Both the position numbers and the translations under genes were made by a program. A model generated the notes under the pieces. That model ran no database searches, had not been told where the DNA came from, and saw nothing but the letters and a program-made list of their open reading frames with translations. From Lophium mytilinum (taxonomy: Eukaryota; Ascomycota; Dothideomycetes; Mytilinidiales; Mytilinidiaceae), in NCBI GenBank assembly GCA_010093605.1, contig MU004196.1:88255-152254 (forward strand): a DNA stretch of 64,000 nucleotides, in the 5' to 3' direction. Below are positions 33,508-45,413 of the stretch, piece by piece; within the stretch, counting starts at the first letter, position 1, and every line of letters starts with the position of its first letter.

Positions 33508-34745
33508 TCAACTACGCCCATACCGAGCTTGGCGCTGGACCCAGAATGGGTGATAAGTGGAATAGTCTAATACAAATGAGTTAGCAATAGCACTTTCGAG
33601 GAACCACCACGTCTGACAATTGCTTACCTCTTTCTCCCGAGAGCCCAAGCTGGCTAGCAACATTGACGTAACCATCCTCATTGACCTTTCCATTCTTCGA
33701 AAGCTTCTTCACCATGTCCTCGTCTCCAGCCCATGGAGTACGACAGAATGGACAGGTAACGCCACCCCTCGCGCCGCTCTTGGCCGCAGCCCACTGCTCG
33801 AAGCAGTGCTTGTGAATGTTGTTCCCGCAGGCGGCCTTGCAATACACGATCTCCTCTTTGCCCACTTCAAACTCCATGCAGCAGATGGGGCAATCATCTT
33901 CGATGGGCTTGCGCTTGCCATCGCTGTCGTCGCTCGAGGCGTCTTCCGTCGGAATTGGGGGTGCTTTCTCGAGTATCTCGCGGAGCTCGGAGGAAACGAA
34001 GGCAACTTGATACTCTAGGTCTCCGGTGACCTTAAGAACTTGCGACAACACCTGGTATAGTCAGCGATTGAAGCTTGTGGGGCGGGGTTTTGGGGGGGGT
34101 ACGTACATAGACAATGTGCTTGCACTGATTGCCCTTCTTCGCATGCGGACAAGTGCAGTCTGGGACCAGTTTGATCGAGACGGTATAGATGTTGCCCGTC
34201 GTTCCAGCAATATCCACATGCTCCTCCGGCGCCTCTGCTGTTCCCTTACGAGTCCGATCGATCACATACATCCGCTGGGATATCGCACGCTCGCGGATCG
34301 TTGCATAAGATAGTGGAGCTTTAGCTCGCCATCTGGTAGCTGTCAGTAAGGATTATGCCTCATGTTGTTGTGGCGTAGGGCGCATCGATAGCAAAGGGAC
34401 ACTAAGGACTCACTTCTTCAACCTCTTCTCCTCATTCGGGTCCTTGCGAGCCCTCGGTTTCTTCTGTTTCTTCTTTGGCGATTCGTCTTGCACCTCATAG
34501 ACAGGCTTCTTCCGCTCTCCGAGGAACACTATGTCGTCGGACGAGTCGTTCTCAAGCGAAGGTTGCGGTTGGCTCCGCTTGCGCTTTGACGTCCCAGACG
34601 AGCTGGCCGCCTCACTTGTGTGCGCGCCGTGCGCATTGGCGTCGGCGTAGCCCATTGTCGATAGTTTGTTGTGGTGATAGTGGACGGACGGTGAGGTAGA
34701 GAAAGTGACGGGCGCAGGGGTGGTGTTTTGGTGGCGGGGAGGCAA
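33508..34745 (-). CDS. SWIM and RING zinc-finger protein (346 aa)
   Basis: Exons 34745-34414, 34332-34107, 34051-33628, 33566-33508. The order of domains is a basic, disordered N-terminus (KRKRSQPQPS; KKKQKKPRARK), a SWIM finger at about residues 155-185 (PDCTCPHAKKGNQCKHIVYV, i.e. C-x-C-x8-C-x-H), and a RING finger at about residues 240-295 (CPICCMEFEVGKEEIVYCKA, then ACGNNIHKHCFEQW, then CPFCRTPW). The C-terminus DYSTYHPFWVQRQARYGRS is carried by a tiny last exon. SWIM-RING proteins are probable E3 ubiquitin ligases (compare ZSWIM2); substrate unknown. Exon 2 reads WRAKAPLSYATIRERAISQR, a conserved lead-in to the SWIM domain. Confidence 0.85.
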
Positions 34746-35256
34746 TCAACTTCGCGACGTCACGTGAGAACGTGAGGTCTGAGCAGAAACTTGAAGTCTC
34801 ATCTATAGAAGAGAGTCGTACCTAGACAGGACCTAGTATTCGGCACCCTCTGATGTGATCCGACGAGGTCATAGCTTGTTAAAGATAATGTAAGACATAA
34901 TCCATGCAGGTTTCGGAACGTTTTATTAAGCCACTTGAAGCCACTATGCTACAGGCGCCTAGTCTTTGTATGCACATCTCATTATCATCATCTCGGCACG
35001 GCAGGTACCATGTCTTGGAGAACAGTTCGTATTTCGTATTAGCTCAGGTGATTTTGATACCACCTTTCCCTACTGTCCAGGTTCTGAAACCAATGTCAAA
35101 AGACTGCCAACCAGAGCTATGGACAGTCCGTTATGGCCCAACACCCTTCCCAAGAACTAGCCCGGTGATCTTCGTGTCCATCAAGCCTACAAGTAGCAAT
35201 CAGAACAAAGTCTTCGATGCTACCGCCTCACAAAAACCCCTCAGCCCGCTCCAGCT
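34746..35256. other. Intergenic: SWIM/RING promoter and BTB-gene 3' flank
   Basis: About 500 bp. A plus-strand frame (34904-35422) runs antisense into the BTB gene and is rejected as a shadow. Confidence 0.5.
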
Positions 35257-36120
35257 TCAGTGCAGAACCATGGGAATTTCAACGCCACGGCCAGGCCGGC
35301 TGAAATTCGCAGGCTTGCCAGTCCAATTCCTTAGTATATCCACTCCCACCTCCTCCAGTTCTTCCGGGTTCTTGATGTCGCTAATCCCGTACTTAGTCTT
35401 GCAAATCCCCTCCACTCTCTGATCAGGGTGGTTGTGGTAGTGACAAAGTTGTAGCGGCCTGTCGATTCCCTTGACGCCCATATAATCCATCCAGTACAGA
35501 TCCTCCTCCATCGTCTTCCCATCCTCATCATTCCTAGGAACCCAACGCTTGCAATGGATGTCGACGAGCAGAACGCACAGCGGCGCGTGACTCGGGAGGT
35601 GATCGAACGCCGTCAGCATCGTGGAATACGGCAGGGCGCGGTGCATAGGAATATATCTCGTGTAGAAGACGTCCAGCACGGCTCTGCAGAATCTCGGGAC
35701 CCCGTAGTTCCACGCGAAGACGTAGAGCTTGACCAGGTAGGCGTCAATCCAGTTTCTGTTCTGCCACTCTGCTTCGCCGTAGGCCCAGAAGATGTCGATA
35801 GCGACCCCGGGAGTGTTTTGGGCGTGCAGCCAACGTAGGAAAACGCGGAAGACGTCGCTGGATAGCTCGGGAAGACGGATTTGCTCTTTCATGTGTAGGC
35901 CGTTGGTCATGGCTGTCCTGAACTCGTCGCAGTAGCGGGCTAGGAGGATTCTGGTGACCGTGAAGATGCGCTCGTCCTTGCCGACTATGAACTCGACGGT
36001 CTCAGGATGAGAGGAGCTGAGGTTACTGTCAGTAGAAGGACACAGCCAGGTTCTCGAGAGGTACGAGGCTTACTACGATAGGTGAGGCCTCCGTTTGCCG
36101 GTGGGCGCTATGGTGGTCAT
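35257..36120 (-). CDS. BTB/POZ-type domain protein (268 aa)
   Basis: Exons 36120-36074 and 36016-35257. The BTB fold shows TVEFIVGKDERIFTVTRILL, then RYCDEFRTAM, then IRLPELSSDVFRVFLRWLHA, the usual fungal variant in which a core pocket follows an extracted target region. The C-terminal half carries YLVKLYVFAWNYGVPRFCRA and a His-rich LCHYHNHP segment. In this large fungal class the function is mostly unknown; BTB domains commonly dimerise or bind cullin-3. The exon 1/2 junction uses donor GTAAGC after TCGTA; other choices leave a stop or break phase. Related in layout to the next BTB-type gene 1.4 kb upstream on the same strand. Confidence 0.75.
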
Positions 36121-37508
36121 TGCGAGACATGGAAATCGGGGTGGTGACAGCGGAGGCACTTCAACAAGGCCGATCGAGACCGACGGAAAGGCCGCCCGTT
36201 CTTGCGCTTGAGTCTGCGACCTGTCTTGGTTTTCTCGGGTGAGGATTGAGTTGTGCACTTGTGGTGAAGACCGCAATTCAACGGCGAAAGGTTGACCCGC
36301 CAGCCGATGAAAAGGATACTGAAACGCTGATTATGAAGATAGTCGCGGTGTAGTATTATGCGATTGAGTTCACTGACATATTTCTTTCTGCCTTTTCAGT
36401 GGCCGAACGCATTCTCAGAATCTTATATACCGATCTCAACCGATCCTTGAGTCATCCCCTATTACTCCTCCAGGTGGCCAGTGACGAGGTAAAATACTTT
36501 ATGAAACATCATCTAACTTACAGCACGAGAACAAGAGGTTCCTTACATCCCTTTACCGCCGCTTGAAGCGCTTCAAGGAATTTTCAAGAGTTGCATGACG
36601 ATTCAGATTTGACGTTGTGGACAAGCTTGGAGCTTTACCGGGTTACCTCTGGGGATTGGAGATAGGTGTACACATAATTGACATGTGACTAACTGCTCTA
36701 GCTTCCTCTTAGTATATTAACGCACCACAAGTGGTGTTAGAAGGGTTTGAAAAAACTTCAACAGTAGTAACGAACATCTTGTTCAGATACTTGAAAGAAT
36801 AGCAGACAGTTTCGCGCCAGATACACAGAGATCGGGAATAGCACCAAGACGGTATGTTCCGCACAACCTGTCGTCGCTGTGTGATGTGCCCTCACATGCC
36901 GTCGCGAGATCTGAAGACAAGTTAGCTAATAATCTGACTGTGTACTCTTGGATAATATCGACTGAAGTAGCCTCGCAAGCTTTCACACATACCCTCTAGG
37001 CATTTCGTACACTAGCCTAGCACCGCCTGGGATCCTGTAATATATTATGAGAGATCGGAAAGGAAGTTTTTGACAAGACTAAAAGCCTTGCGGGCCACCT
37101 TGAACGGTATCAGACTGTACCTTGGCACAGTGTGTTCAACAGAAAGTCCGAGCGTTGCGCCACGACGGGCCAAGGGATGAAATCTCAATAAATTGTTGGA
37201 GGGCTTCTCACGGCGGCAGACAGCTGTACTGAAAGTCATTTCTTGACAGAGTAAGAGCCCGAGCGCTGAAACTCATTGCTGAGCTCGATTGGATCTTTGT
37301 AAAGGACTAAAGAAAGTAACGATTGTGCTAAGCTTGTGCCTGCGACACGCGCCACTACAAGAAAAATGCCCAATACAAACTCCGTTCCCTGCTCTTAAGA
37401 AGACAAACGGGGCTCTCGGTTTCTCAACTGGCACTAGCATTAGCACTTTGATAGGAAACTGGAAGTTCAAGAAGGACTTGAAGTACTGACGCATATCTCG
37501 CCTCGCAA
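36121..37508. other. Intergenic between the two BTB-type genes
   Basis: About 1.4 kb with no gene. The left part is the promoter of the first BTB gene; the right part is 3' flank of the second. Confidence 0.5.
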
Positions 37509-38642
37509 TCAGGCGTTGTTGCTGCTCGAATGGGTGCCACTTTGGGGATCATATGGCGATGCTGTGGGGTATGAATTCGGATCAAACTGCTGCTGTGGTG
37601 CATAATTTTGCACCGACTGTTGCGCATACTGTACTGGATCACCATCGCCATTGAAGTTGTGCGGCTGTTGTACTGGTCCACTACTGCTATAGTAGGAATA
37701 CGGCTCTTGTACTGGACCACCACTGCTGAAGACACCATGCGGCTGTTGTACTAGGCCTCCAATGCTGTGAGAACCATTCGGCTGTTGTCCCAGACCTTCA
37801 ACACCATTGCCATCATGTGGCTGCGAGCCTCCATTGTTGCCCAAGCCTCCTCCTCGTTCTCCTCCTGGTTGAAACGGCAGCGCCTTTGGGTCGAATTGTC
37901 TTAATCCATGTGCTACGCCTGGAGCCTGTTGGGAAGTTGGTGCGAATTGATTTGGTTGCGCCGCCGCGGCGATTTGTCCTGTATAAGGCATGTCTTCATC
38001 GGGTATGGGATTCGGTACGGAAGGACACCAGACGATAAAATTCTGGCGACAAATCAAGCGTCCTAGAGCGGAGTGCAGCTCCTCGTGGTAGTCGCAAAGA
38101 TCAAATTGAACTGCGGTTCCGGCTTTCTCCCGCCGGTAGAGCTGTATGCTGTTTACAAACTCATGTGGTAAATTAGAGCCATGGTCCCAGTCCTCATCGG
38201 GCTGCCATAATAAGCAGTAGGCGTTGAAGAAAAGTCTGAAGAGCGGCGAATCCTGTCCCGTCTGCCAGAGGTCCTCAACTAGGGCAGCGTCAGGCACCCT
38301 GTCGTGTGTTTGGACAAGGCGGTAGAACTTCGATAGGATAGGTCGGATGAGCTCAGTGATCTTGTATTCCCTGGCGAAGACGTATACCTCAACTCCATCA
38401 GGGTTGGGCGGGCAGAAATCCATGTTGCCCGAAGACAGCCATCTCGCAAAAAATTCGATGACTTTGTTCGAACAGTTCAAGGGAATTCCGTCTGTTTCGG
38501 CTTGATATTCCGCTAGCAAGCTTGCGCACTTGTTCGAGCAAGACTTGAAGGCTACTCGTCGAACCAAGTGAGTCACCCTAGGTAACGGCTGTGCTGCGGC
38601 CCTCAGTTGTATGTTTACACCAGAGCTCCTTGGTTGTGCCAT
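37509..38642 (-). CDS. BTB-like protein with a C-terminal Gln/Pro repeat tail (377 aa)
   Basis: Single exon. Residues 25-130 resemble a degenerate BTB core: VRRVAFKSCSNKCASLLAEY, then DGIPLNCSNKVIEFFARWLS, then VEVYVFAREYKITELIRPIL. A second block with LCDYHEELHSALGRLIC parallels the LCHYHNHP block of the neighbouring BTB gene, so the two are probably distant paralogues. From about residue 285 the tail has four imperfect repeats of about 17 residues (GGLVQQPHG, GGPVQEPYS, GPVQQPHN, DPVQYAQQ) and is Gln/Asn/Pro/Ser-rich, likely disordered. The usual BTB start (xVxxxVG) is replaced by MAQPRSSGVNIQLRAAAQPL, so the N-terminus may be eroded or the real start may lie in an upstream exon. Confidence 0.7.
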   Translation of the reverse strand: MAQPRSSGVNIQLRAAAQPLPRVTHLVRRVAFKSCSNKCASLLAEYQAETDGIPLNCSNKVIEFFARWLSSGNMDFCPPNPDGVEVYVFAREYKITELIRPILSKFYRLVQTHDRVPDAALVEDLWQTGQDSPLFRLFFNAYCLLWQPDEDWDHGSNLPHEFVNSIQLYRREKAGTAVQFDLCDYHEELHSALGRLICRQNFIVWCPSVPNPIPDEDMPYTGQIAAAAQPNQFAPTSQQAPGVAHGLRQFDPKALPFQPGGERGGGLGNNGGSQPHDGNGVEGLGQQPNGSHSIGGLVQQPHGVFSSGGPVQEPYSYYSSSGPVQQPHNFNGDGDPVQYAQQSVQNYAPQQQFDPNSYPTASPYDPQSGTHSSSNNA

Positions 38643-38867
38643 TGTCCACAGTTACAGAAACGAGTGTGAATAATCCTAAGATGGCACGGCATTAGAGAAG
38701 ATGATTGCAGGGGATGAAAGACACTTGCGATGTATGTAACAGAAAGAGCTATATCGATGCTGTCAGAGTAGAAATTTTCAAATGATGATGGCTGATGTGA
38801 GAGGCGAGAGGCGAGAGAAGGTGAGTATGTCAATAAGCAGCGGCATGCGCCTGCCAGATAATCCATA

Positions 38868-39081
38868 CAGTGACAGGCCACAAGTCTGGGCACACTGGTA
38901 CGCCACTGCTTGGGGTCCCCCGCATGGTTTCGAAGACTCAACGGCGATGTCAAGCTTCAAGCAGTGCAGATTAGACTGCCTTTGACTACTTACTTGCTCA
39001 GCAGCCAGGCTACCCCCAACAGTGGTATTGAGCGGCAGGTTGGAGCCGAGTCCGCGTGCCCAAACCTGTGGCCTAGGACTG
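38868..39081. mobile_element. MITE-like element (214 bp), related to the CCZ1 intron repeat
   Basis: Left end CAGTGACAGGCCACAAGTCT GGGCAC; right end, reverse-complemented, CAGTCCTAGGCCACAGGTTT GGGCAC: about 22 of 26 positions agree. The first 50 bp also match the left arm of the CCZ1 intron element, including GCCACTGCTTGGGGT. No matching target-site duplication was found in the flanks. The CAGTG start is hAT-like, but that is weak evidence for class. Confidence 0.65.
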
Positions 39082-39262
39082 GAGCTATTGGAACTGACGA
39101 AGCATGACCCCCAGCGAAGGCACCTGCAGTGCCGAGTGATAAATTTGTCAAGGACGGTCGAATGATTTGAGGTACTAAGAGCAGCGGCAGATGAGATTAC
39201 ACACATCCACATCAGACGCAGATTGAAATTGGAAGAAGAGACACTGCATCACGAGTCGTCAC

Positions 39263-39290
39263 GGTTTTGTGTACACTCCTCTGCCACTGG
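39263..39290 (+). repeat. Fragment of the same MITE-like repeat
   Basis: GGTTTTGTGTACACTCCTCT followed by GCCACTGG matches the middle of the CCZ1 intron left arm (AGTTTGTGCACACTCGTCTG then CCACTG) at most positions. Only a fragment of about 28 bp. Confidence 0.5.
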
Positions 39291-39723
39291 CCGAGCGCTG
39301 GTTATTCTCGGAGAAACCAGGACGTGAGTTCATCTTTCAACGGGCCTGTGAAGTCGTCAGGCCACTTCTTGCGGTGTTGGCTTTACCTCTCCTATCGGAC
39401 ATTGGCCCTCTTATCTCGAACTGTATCCGATACGCTCACCTAAGTATGCAAACCTTTATCACAAGACTCTGACGGTCGATCAATCCAAAGACCAGAGTAA
39501 CAGTCGGGTATTCCCAAAGCCAGACACAGGTCAAGTAAATAAAGTCCTCAGCTGGGCCACATTGGCTTTTCGTAGCATGTAATCCACCTCAACATGCTTA
39601 AAGACAAAGGAGGCATTGGATGGAAGGATGAATTTGTACAAACAGAGCTCCTTCTAAAGGCTCCTTGGGGAAAAGGGAATGCCAAACCACATGCGCAACC
39701 CCAGTGCATCCGTGCCACGATAT

Positions 39724-40617
39724 CTACTTCCTGTACCACATGCGGGTGATCTGTGGGGTTCGTCAGTTGCTGTTTTCGTAAATACTGTACAAATGAAGTC
39801 GTACCTTGGTATGTCTCATCTTCTTCTGCAATTGAAAGACTCCGTACATTAGAGCCTCTGCTGTTGGAGGGCATCCAGGCACGTAAATGTCAACAGGGAC
39901 GATCCTATCGCATCCTCTTGTGACGGAGTAGCTGTAATGGTAGTATCCTCCTCCGTTCGCGCAGCTGCCCATTGATATAACCCAGCGGGGCTCTGGCATC
40001 TGATCATAGACTTGTCGCAACGCCGGAGCCATTTTATTCGTCAATGTTCCTGCCACAATCATGACGTCGGACTGGCGGGGAGAGGCACGAAAGATTATAC
40101 CAAGTCGGTCCTGATCGTATCGTGGCGTAGACAGGTGCATCATCTCGATAGCACAGCAGGCGAGACCGAAGGTCATGGGCCAGAGGGAGCTTTGGCGGGC
40201 CCAATTGGCGACTTGATCAAGAGTAGTGCTGCGTCTGTGTCAGTCCCAATTGCTCTCAAAAGACTCCCATACAGCGACCCAGGTCATGGTCGGATATAAG
40301 ATCAAAGAAGATGCCACATACAGCGCATATTGCATGGCGCCCTTCTTCCCCTCCTGGCTCGGCAATGCCACCTCCCGTCGCGCCTTTTTCATCGGGGGAG
40401 GGGGCGGTGGGCCGTCAGAGATCAGTCCGGGAGTTTGCATGTAGGAGGCTGGCTTGGACGAGTTCGAGATGAATGCCGCGGATCCTGCCCGGTATGGAAG
40501 CAATGCGGTGGAGGGTCTGGCTATCCGGATATGTTAGCTGTGGCGCGAGACAGATTGCAAGCGGAGGAGCCTACCTCGCAGGGCCATTGAGGCTGCAAAC
40601 CTTGTCGTCGACAACAT
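39724..40617 (-). CDS. NADH:ubiquinone oxidoreductase PSST subunit (NDUFS7, 230 aa)
   Basis: Exons 40617-40575, 40520-40322, 40228-39805, 39750-39724. This is the 20-kDa (PSST/NuoB) subunit of mitochondrial complex I; it carries iron-sulfur cluster N2 beside the quinone site. Cluster ligands are visible as [10 protein letters not shown] (Cys about 105-106), [10 protein letters not shown] and [11 protein letters not shown]. The N-terminus [14 protein letters not shown] plus the following Arg/Ser/Pro-rich 60 residues fits a mitochondrial presequence, with a PPPPPP run before the mature domain. The last exon encodes only ITRMWYRK and stop. Length is near the roughly 226 aa of known fungal homologues. 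Divergent from TRAPPC2L. Confidence 0.96.
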
Positions 40618-41053
40618 GTTGGCGACTGGGACAAAGGAGACGCAGCGTTGAAGGAGGGGAGAGAGGAGAGCGTGGTGGTGGCGATCGAGATAGCTGCCGG
40701 ATCGATGGTGATGTCGACTGTAAGTTCGGTTTGCCAAGTCCTAAGTCACGTGTGCTTAGTTTACTCTTCATCTTGTCTGTGGTTGGCTACTGGACTGGCG
40801 AACTCCTGTCACCAAGTCGCGGAACATCAGAACAGCAACGACTGCACGGGACGTTGTTTGGAAGAAGAGCGGCACATTACCGGAAGATCGCATCAAATTG
40901 TGCAGGACTTTCAAACCAAGCTCTCGTTCACTCAAAATACGCATTGTTTCTGTGCTGACTACGGGCTACTCACGGTGACAAGCGTGAAACTGTGGCAGCT
41001 TTCGAGCTTCCTTTACTTCCCTTAAACAGCATTCCAGAACTGCCAACAGAATT
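40618..41053. promoter_or_regulatory. Shared divergent promoter of the PSST and TRAPPC2L genes
   Basis: 436 bp between divergent start codons. A CACGTG-like core (TCACGTGTGC) lies at about 40747. No further box claimed. Confidence 0.45.
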
Positions 41054-41689
41054 ATGGCGGGTCGAGCTCCATCTATAGCCTGCATCGGCGTGATCGGAAA
41101 GCAAGTAGGTATCTATCAAATTGGTTTCCGTAGATCATTCCTGCTCATACCGCCTCCAGAACAATCCCCTCCACATATCTTTATTTCCCCCCGAAAAGAG
41201 AGCGCCACTGGAGTTCTCCTTGCTTCTGTCTTCATGCTTGGATATCTTCGAAGCTCGCCTGCCACGCCACACCGTTGACCAAGACTTTGGCCTGCTCCAA
41301 GCCGTGGACGATCGACTTTCGATGTACGGCTGGCTTACGAACACGGGCGTGAAGTTCGTCGTCGTGGTCGATATGGAAGGTCGGCCTGCTACTGTTGCTG
41401 AGAGTCGAAACTCTGCCGTCATGGGCATCAGAGATGCCGATCTAAAACCAGTAAGTATGCAAGTTGAATCAATATCTCCAAGCCCCTAATTACCGGACAG
41501 GCCTTTCGGGCGTTGCAAACTGCATACATTAGCTTATTGCGAAATCCGTTCTATGACCCGGATGAGCATTCCCCAGCGACAGCGAACGCGGAGCAGAGAG
41601 TCGGGTCTACTCAAATCACGAGTCGTAATTTCATCCGGGAAGTGAAGCGAATTGGAGATTCTTGGGCTCCTGGCGTCACCAATCTTTGA
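41054..41689 (+). CDS. TRAPP complex subunit TRAPPC2L (176 aa)
   Basis: Exons 41054-41104, 41160-41450, 41501-41689. Member of the sedlin/TRS20 fold; TRAPPC2-like proteins (Tca17 in yeast) help assemble the TRAPP exchange factor for Rab1/Rab11 at the Golgi. Landmarks: MAGRAPSIACIGVIGKQNNP at the start, then PLEFSLLLSSCLDIFEARLP, YGWLTNTGVKFVVVVDME, and FRALQTAYISLLRNPFYDPD, all in the right order. The last exon ends with FIREVKRIGDSWAPGVTNL, somewhat longer than short animal versions. The splice at 41104/41160 joins KQ to NNPLHI. Confidence 0.9.
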
Positions 41690-41906
41690 GTAGGGCATTG
41701 TCCCCTCGATTCGATCAATCTTGCAGCATTTGTGGCGTTAAGTTTGTCTCCATTTGATTTGCAGAGGTACTATCTCTTCTGTGTAACAGCAATCCAGTCA
41801 CTCTAAAACATCGTTTTCATAGACTTAGTTCTCTGCGAGAAGATCATCAAAAGTTCACGAACAGAGATATTCTCCATGGCCCTTGTTACTACCTACATAG
41901 AACATT

Positions 41907-44288
41907 ATGGCAATCCATATCGCCAAGAGAAAAGCTCCTCTGGTGTGTCTCGCTTGCCCAAGCGCTAGGCGATCTTCCGAGGTCCTCGACTTCAACATCT
42001 CATTGAAAGCCTTCTCGTACACATCCTTCCATTCCAGCTCAATGCCTCCAAATGTCTCTTCTACTAGCGTCACAATCACAAACCCACTCGTACTTTATCG
42101 TGCATTGCTAGCTACTAACCGCATCAAGCCCGACCACGCCCAATATCGTCTAGGTAGGTGACGTCGACCATTTAGCTTGCTCCGTAAATTGACCATAATT
42201 GACGCAGCGCTACACCTTCAGAAATTATACGAAAGACTCATAGACTACGAGCCAACGATAGAATACAGTCTGCGATTAAACCAACTGAGCCGAGCTTTCG
42301 GTGGTGTTGATCCCTCCGCGGTCCCGTCCGACACCGCCAAGGCCGGCAGTCAAGGCCTATGGACATCGTTCTTACGAGAAAAGGACAAAAGAGATGGTCT
42401 TGCTTTGACGCGAATCTTGACAAGTCAAGATGCAGCGCTCCAACTTAATTCTCCGTACAGCTTCCATCTACACCAGATTGACTTCCTTGTAGACTAATGT
42501 ACACACAGGCAAGGACTAATGCTTCACGGCGAGGTCGGAACAGGCAAGAGCATGCTAATCGACCTTTTCGCCGACTGTCTACCAAACCAAAAGAAAAAGC
42601 GATGGCATTTCAACACTTTCATGCTAGAAACCTTCGCAAGGCTCGAGACATTGCGTCGAGAGCGCTCAGCTCAATCGTCAAGCAAAATTTCACAGGCCCA
42701 GCAAGATGACCATGCTCTACTAAGGTTGGCGCGAGACATGATCCAGACCTCCCCTATACTATTCCTAGACGAATTTCAGCTGCCAGATAGAGCCGCTTCG
42801 AAGATAATGTCGAACCTAATGACAGGCTTCTTCCAACTCGGCGGCGTACTCATAGCAACAAGCAACCGAATGCCCGAAGAGCTGGCTAAAGCCGCTGGAA
42901 TAGAGTTCTCAAGGCCACCGTCACGACTGGAGTCTTTGGGGTGGAAGTTTGGGCTCCGAGGGGCTGGCAATCCTAACGCTCAGCACGGAGAGTTCACGGC
43001 ATTCCTCGACGTACTGAAAGCAAGATGCGAGATCTGGGAGATGAACAGCGGGAAAGATTATAGACGACTAGACGCTGAAGAGAACCAGGAAACTACCGTC
43101 GATATCTCCATACCGGTTGCCACACATGCAACACCTGCAGCTGCAGAGAGCGGCTCAACCAACATTTCCGAACCCACCTCCCCACCCTCCCAAACCTCCA
43201 CCGACCCCCCAGCAGACCCATCCCCCCCAAAACTCCCCAAATTCTTCCTCATCGAACCCCATAACACCCCAGAATCCTGGCAAACCCTCCTCAACCTCCC
43301 CACCCCCATCCCCTGGACCCCGACCACCCTCCACATCCACGCCCGCACCCTCCCCATCCCCCGCACCTACAACCGCATCGCCCATTTCACCTTCGCCGAG
43401 CTCTGCGCCGCCCCCCTCGGCCCCGCCGACTACATCTCCCTCGCCGCCACCTACCACACCCTCATCGTAACCGCCATCCCGGTCCTGACTTCCGCGCACA
43501 AGAACGAAGCCCGCCGCTTCATCACCCTCCTCGACGCCCTCTACGAAGCGCGCTGCAAGCTGCTCCTCTCCGCCGCTGCGGGGCCTGATGAGTTATTGTT
43601 CCCCGAGTCGCCAACGCCAGTAGGTGGGGATGGGGTCCGCCAGGACGGCGGGGCACAGGCAGATGGGGATAGTAACGGCGACGCGGACGCTGAGACCTTC
43701 GCCGCCGCCTACCAAGACGCGACAGCCCCCTTCCGGCCGAATATCTCGTCGTACCACCTCGGCGGCGGCAGCCTCGCGCCGGACGCGCTGGAGGACGATC
43801 CGCCGAATCGCGCGCAGCGCGTGGGGAGTTCGTTCACGGACGAGCGCGCGGCTGGGGTAGACTTTGGCCGCACGGGGAGTTTTACCGGGGAGGACGAGCG
43901 GTTTGCGGTGAAGCGGGCGCGGAGTCGGATGTGGGAGATGTGCTCGGCGAAGTGGTGGGGGAGGGGGGAGGAGGGGTGGTGGAGGCCTGTGCCGTTGAGT
44001 GTGCGACGGTGGGAGGGGATGGTGGGGGGAGGGGGAGGTCAGGAGGAAGGGGGTGGGGATGATAGGGTCGGAGATGGTAGAGTTGGAGGAGAGAGAGAGC
44101 TAAAAGAAGATGGGTCGTTGTTTAGGCATGATGCCAGCCCGTTTCGAACGATTGCGGAGCCGCCGCCGAAGATTAGCTGGACGCATGTTTGGGGGACGGT
44201 CAAGTGGGGGAAGAGGGCTGGGGCTTGGGGAAAGGGGGTGGAAGGCCTGGGTGAGAGGAGGGAAGAGAAGGAGAAGGGAGAGAAGTAG
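41907..44288 (+). CDS. AFG1: AFG1-like mitochondrial ATPase (757 aa)
   Basis: Exons 41907-42153, 42208-42454, 42509-44288. AFG1/LACE1 is an inner-membrane AAA-type ATPase implicated in turnover of mitochondrially encoded cytochrome oxidase subunits. Walker A GEVGTGKS is at about residues 172-179, directly after the second splice junction (SPQGLMLHGEV); Walker B is ILFLDEFQ. The sensor region is GVLIATSNRMPEELAKAAG. The C-terminal FWGVVKW-type block is present as HVWGTVKWGKRAGAWGKG. The start at 41907 gives a basic presequence (MAIHIAKRKAPLVCLACPSA); a later ATG at 42042 is possible. The protein is about 250 residues longer than yeast Afg1, from a Pro/Thr-rich insertion (about 365-415) and a Gly-rich acidic insertion (about 520-690). 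Confidence 0.9.
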
Positions 44289-44615
44289 ATCCTAATATGT
44301 ATATATGGTTAGCTGTATATGCTGTTAGTGGTTTTGTTGGAGAAGCATCCACACAAGCTCTCCTTCATAAGTATTACTATAACACATGCCAATCGAATTC
44401 CTGGAGTGGTATGGTGACGCTCGATAATTTTCATTGATTCCGTATTGGTGGATATTTTCCGCTTTCACAGCATAGCCCATCCCTGGACTCCAGAAGAAAG
44501 TCGTTCCTTCGCCAGTTCCAACTAGAATTCTCTTCCCCAGACCTCAGAAACCCCAGCAGCCACACACCGCCACCAATGAGCCAGTATGTCGGTTGTCCAT
44601 CTCCAACCACCACGC
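44289..44615. other. Convergent 3' region between AFG1 and RPS14
   Basis: 327 bp, no gene seen; presumably the two 3' untranslated regions. Confidence 0.5.

Positions 44616-45413
<798 letters not shown>

Larger units (their letters stand above)
38643..39723. other. Intergenic with MITE-like repeats
   Basis: About 1.1 kb between the BTB-like gene and the complex I gene. It carries the element at 38868-39081 and a fragment at 39263-39290. No gene recognised. Confidence 0.5.

Noticed and set aside
34904-35422. 172-aa plus-strand frame
   Set aside because: Runs antisense into the BTB gene; no recognisable content.
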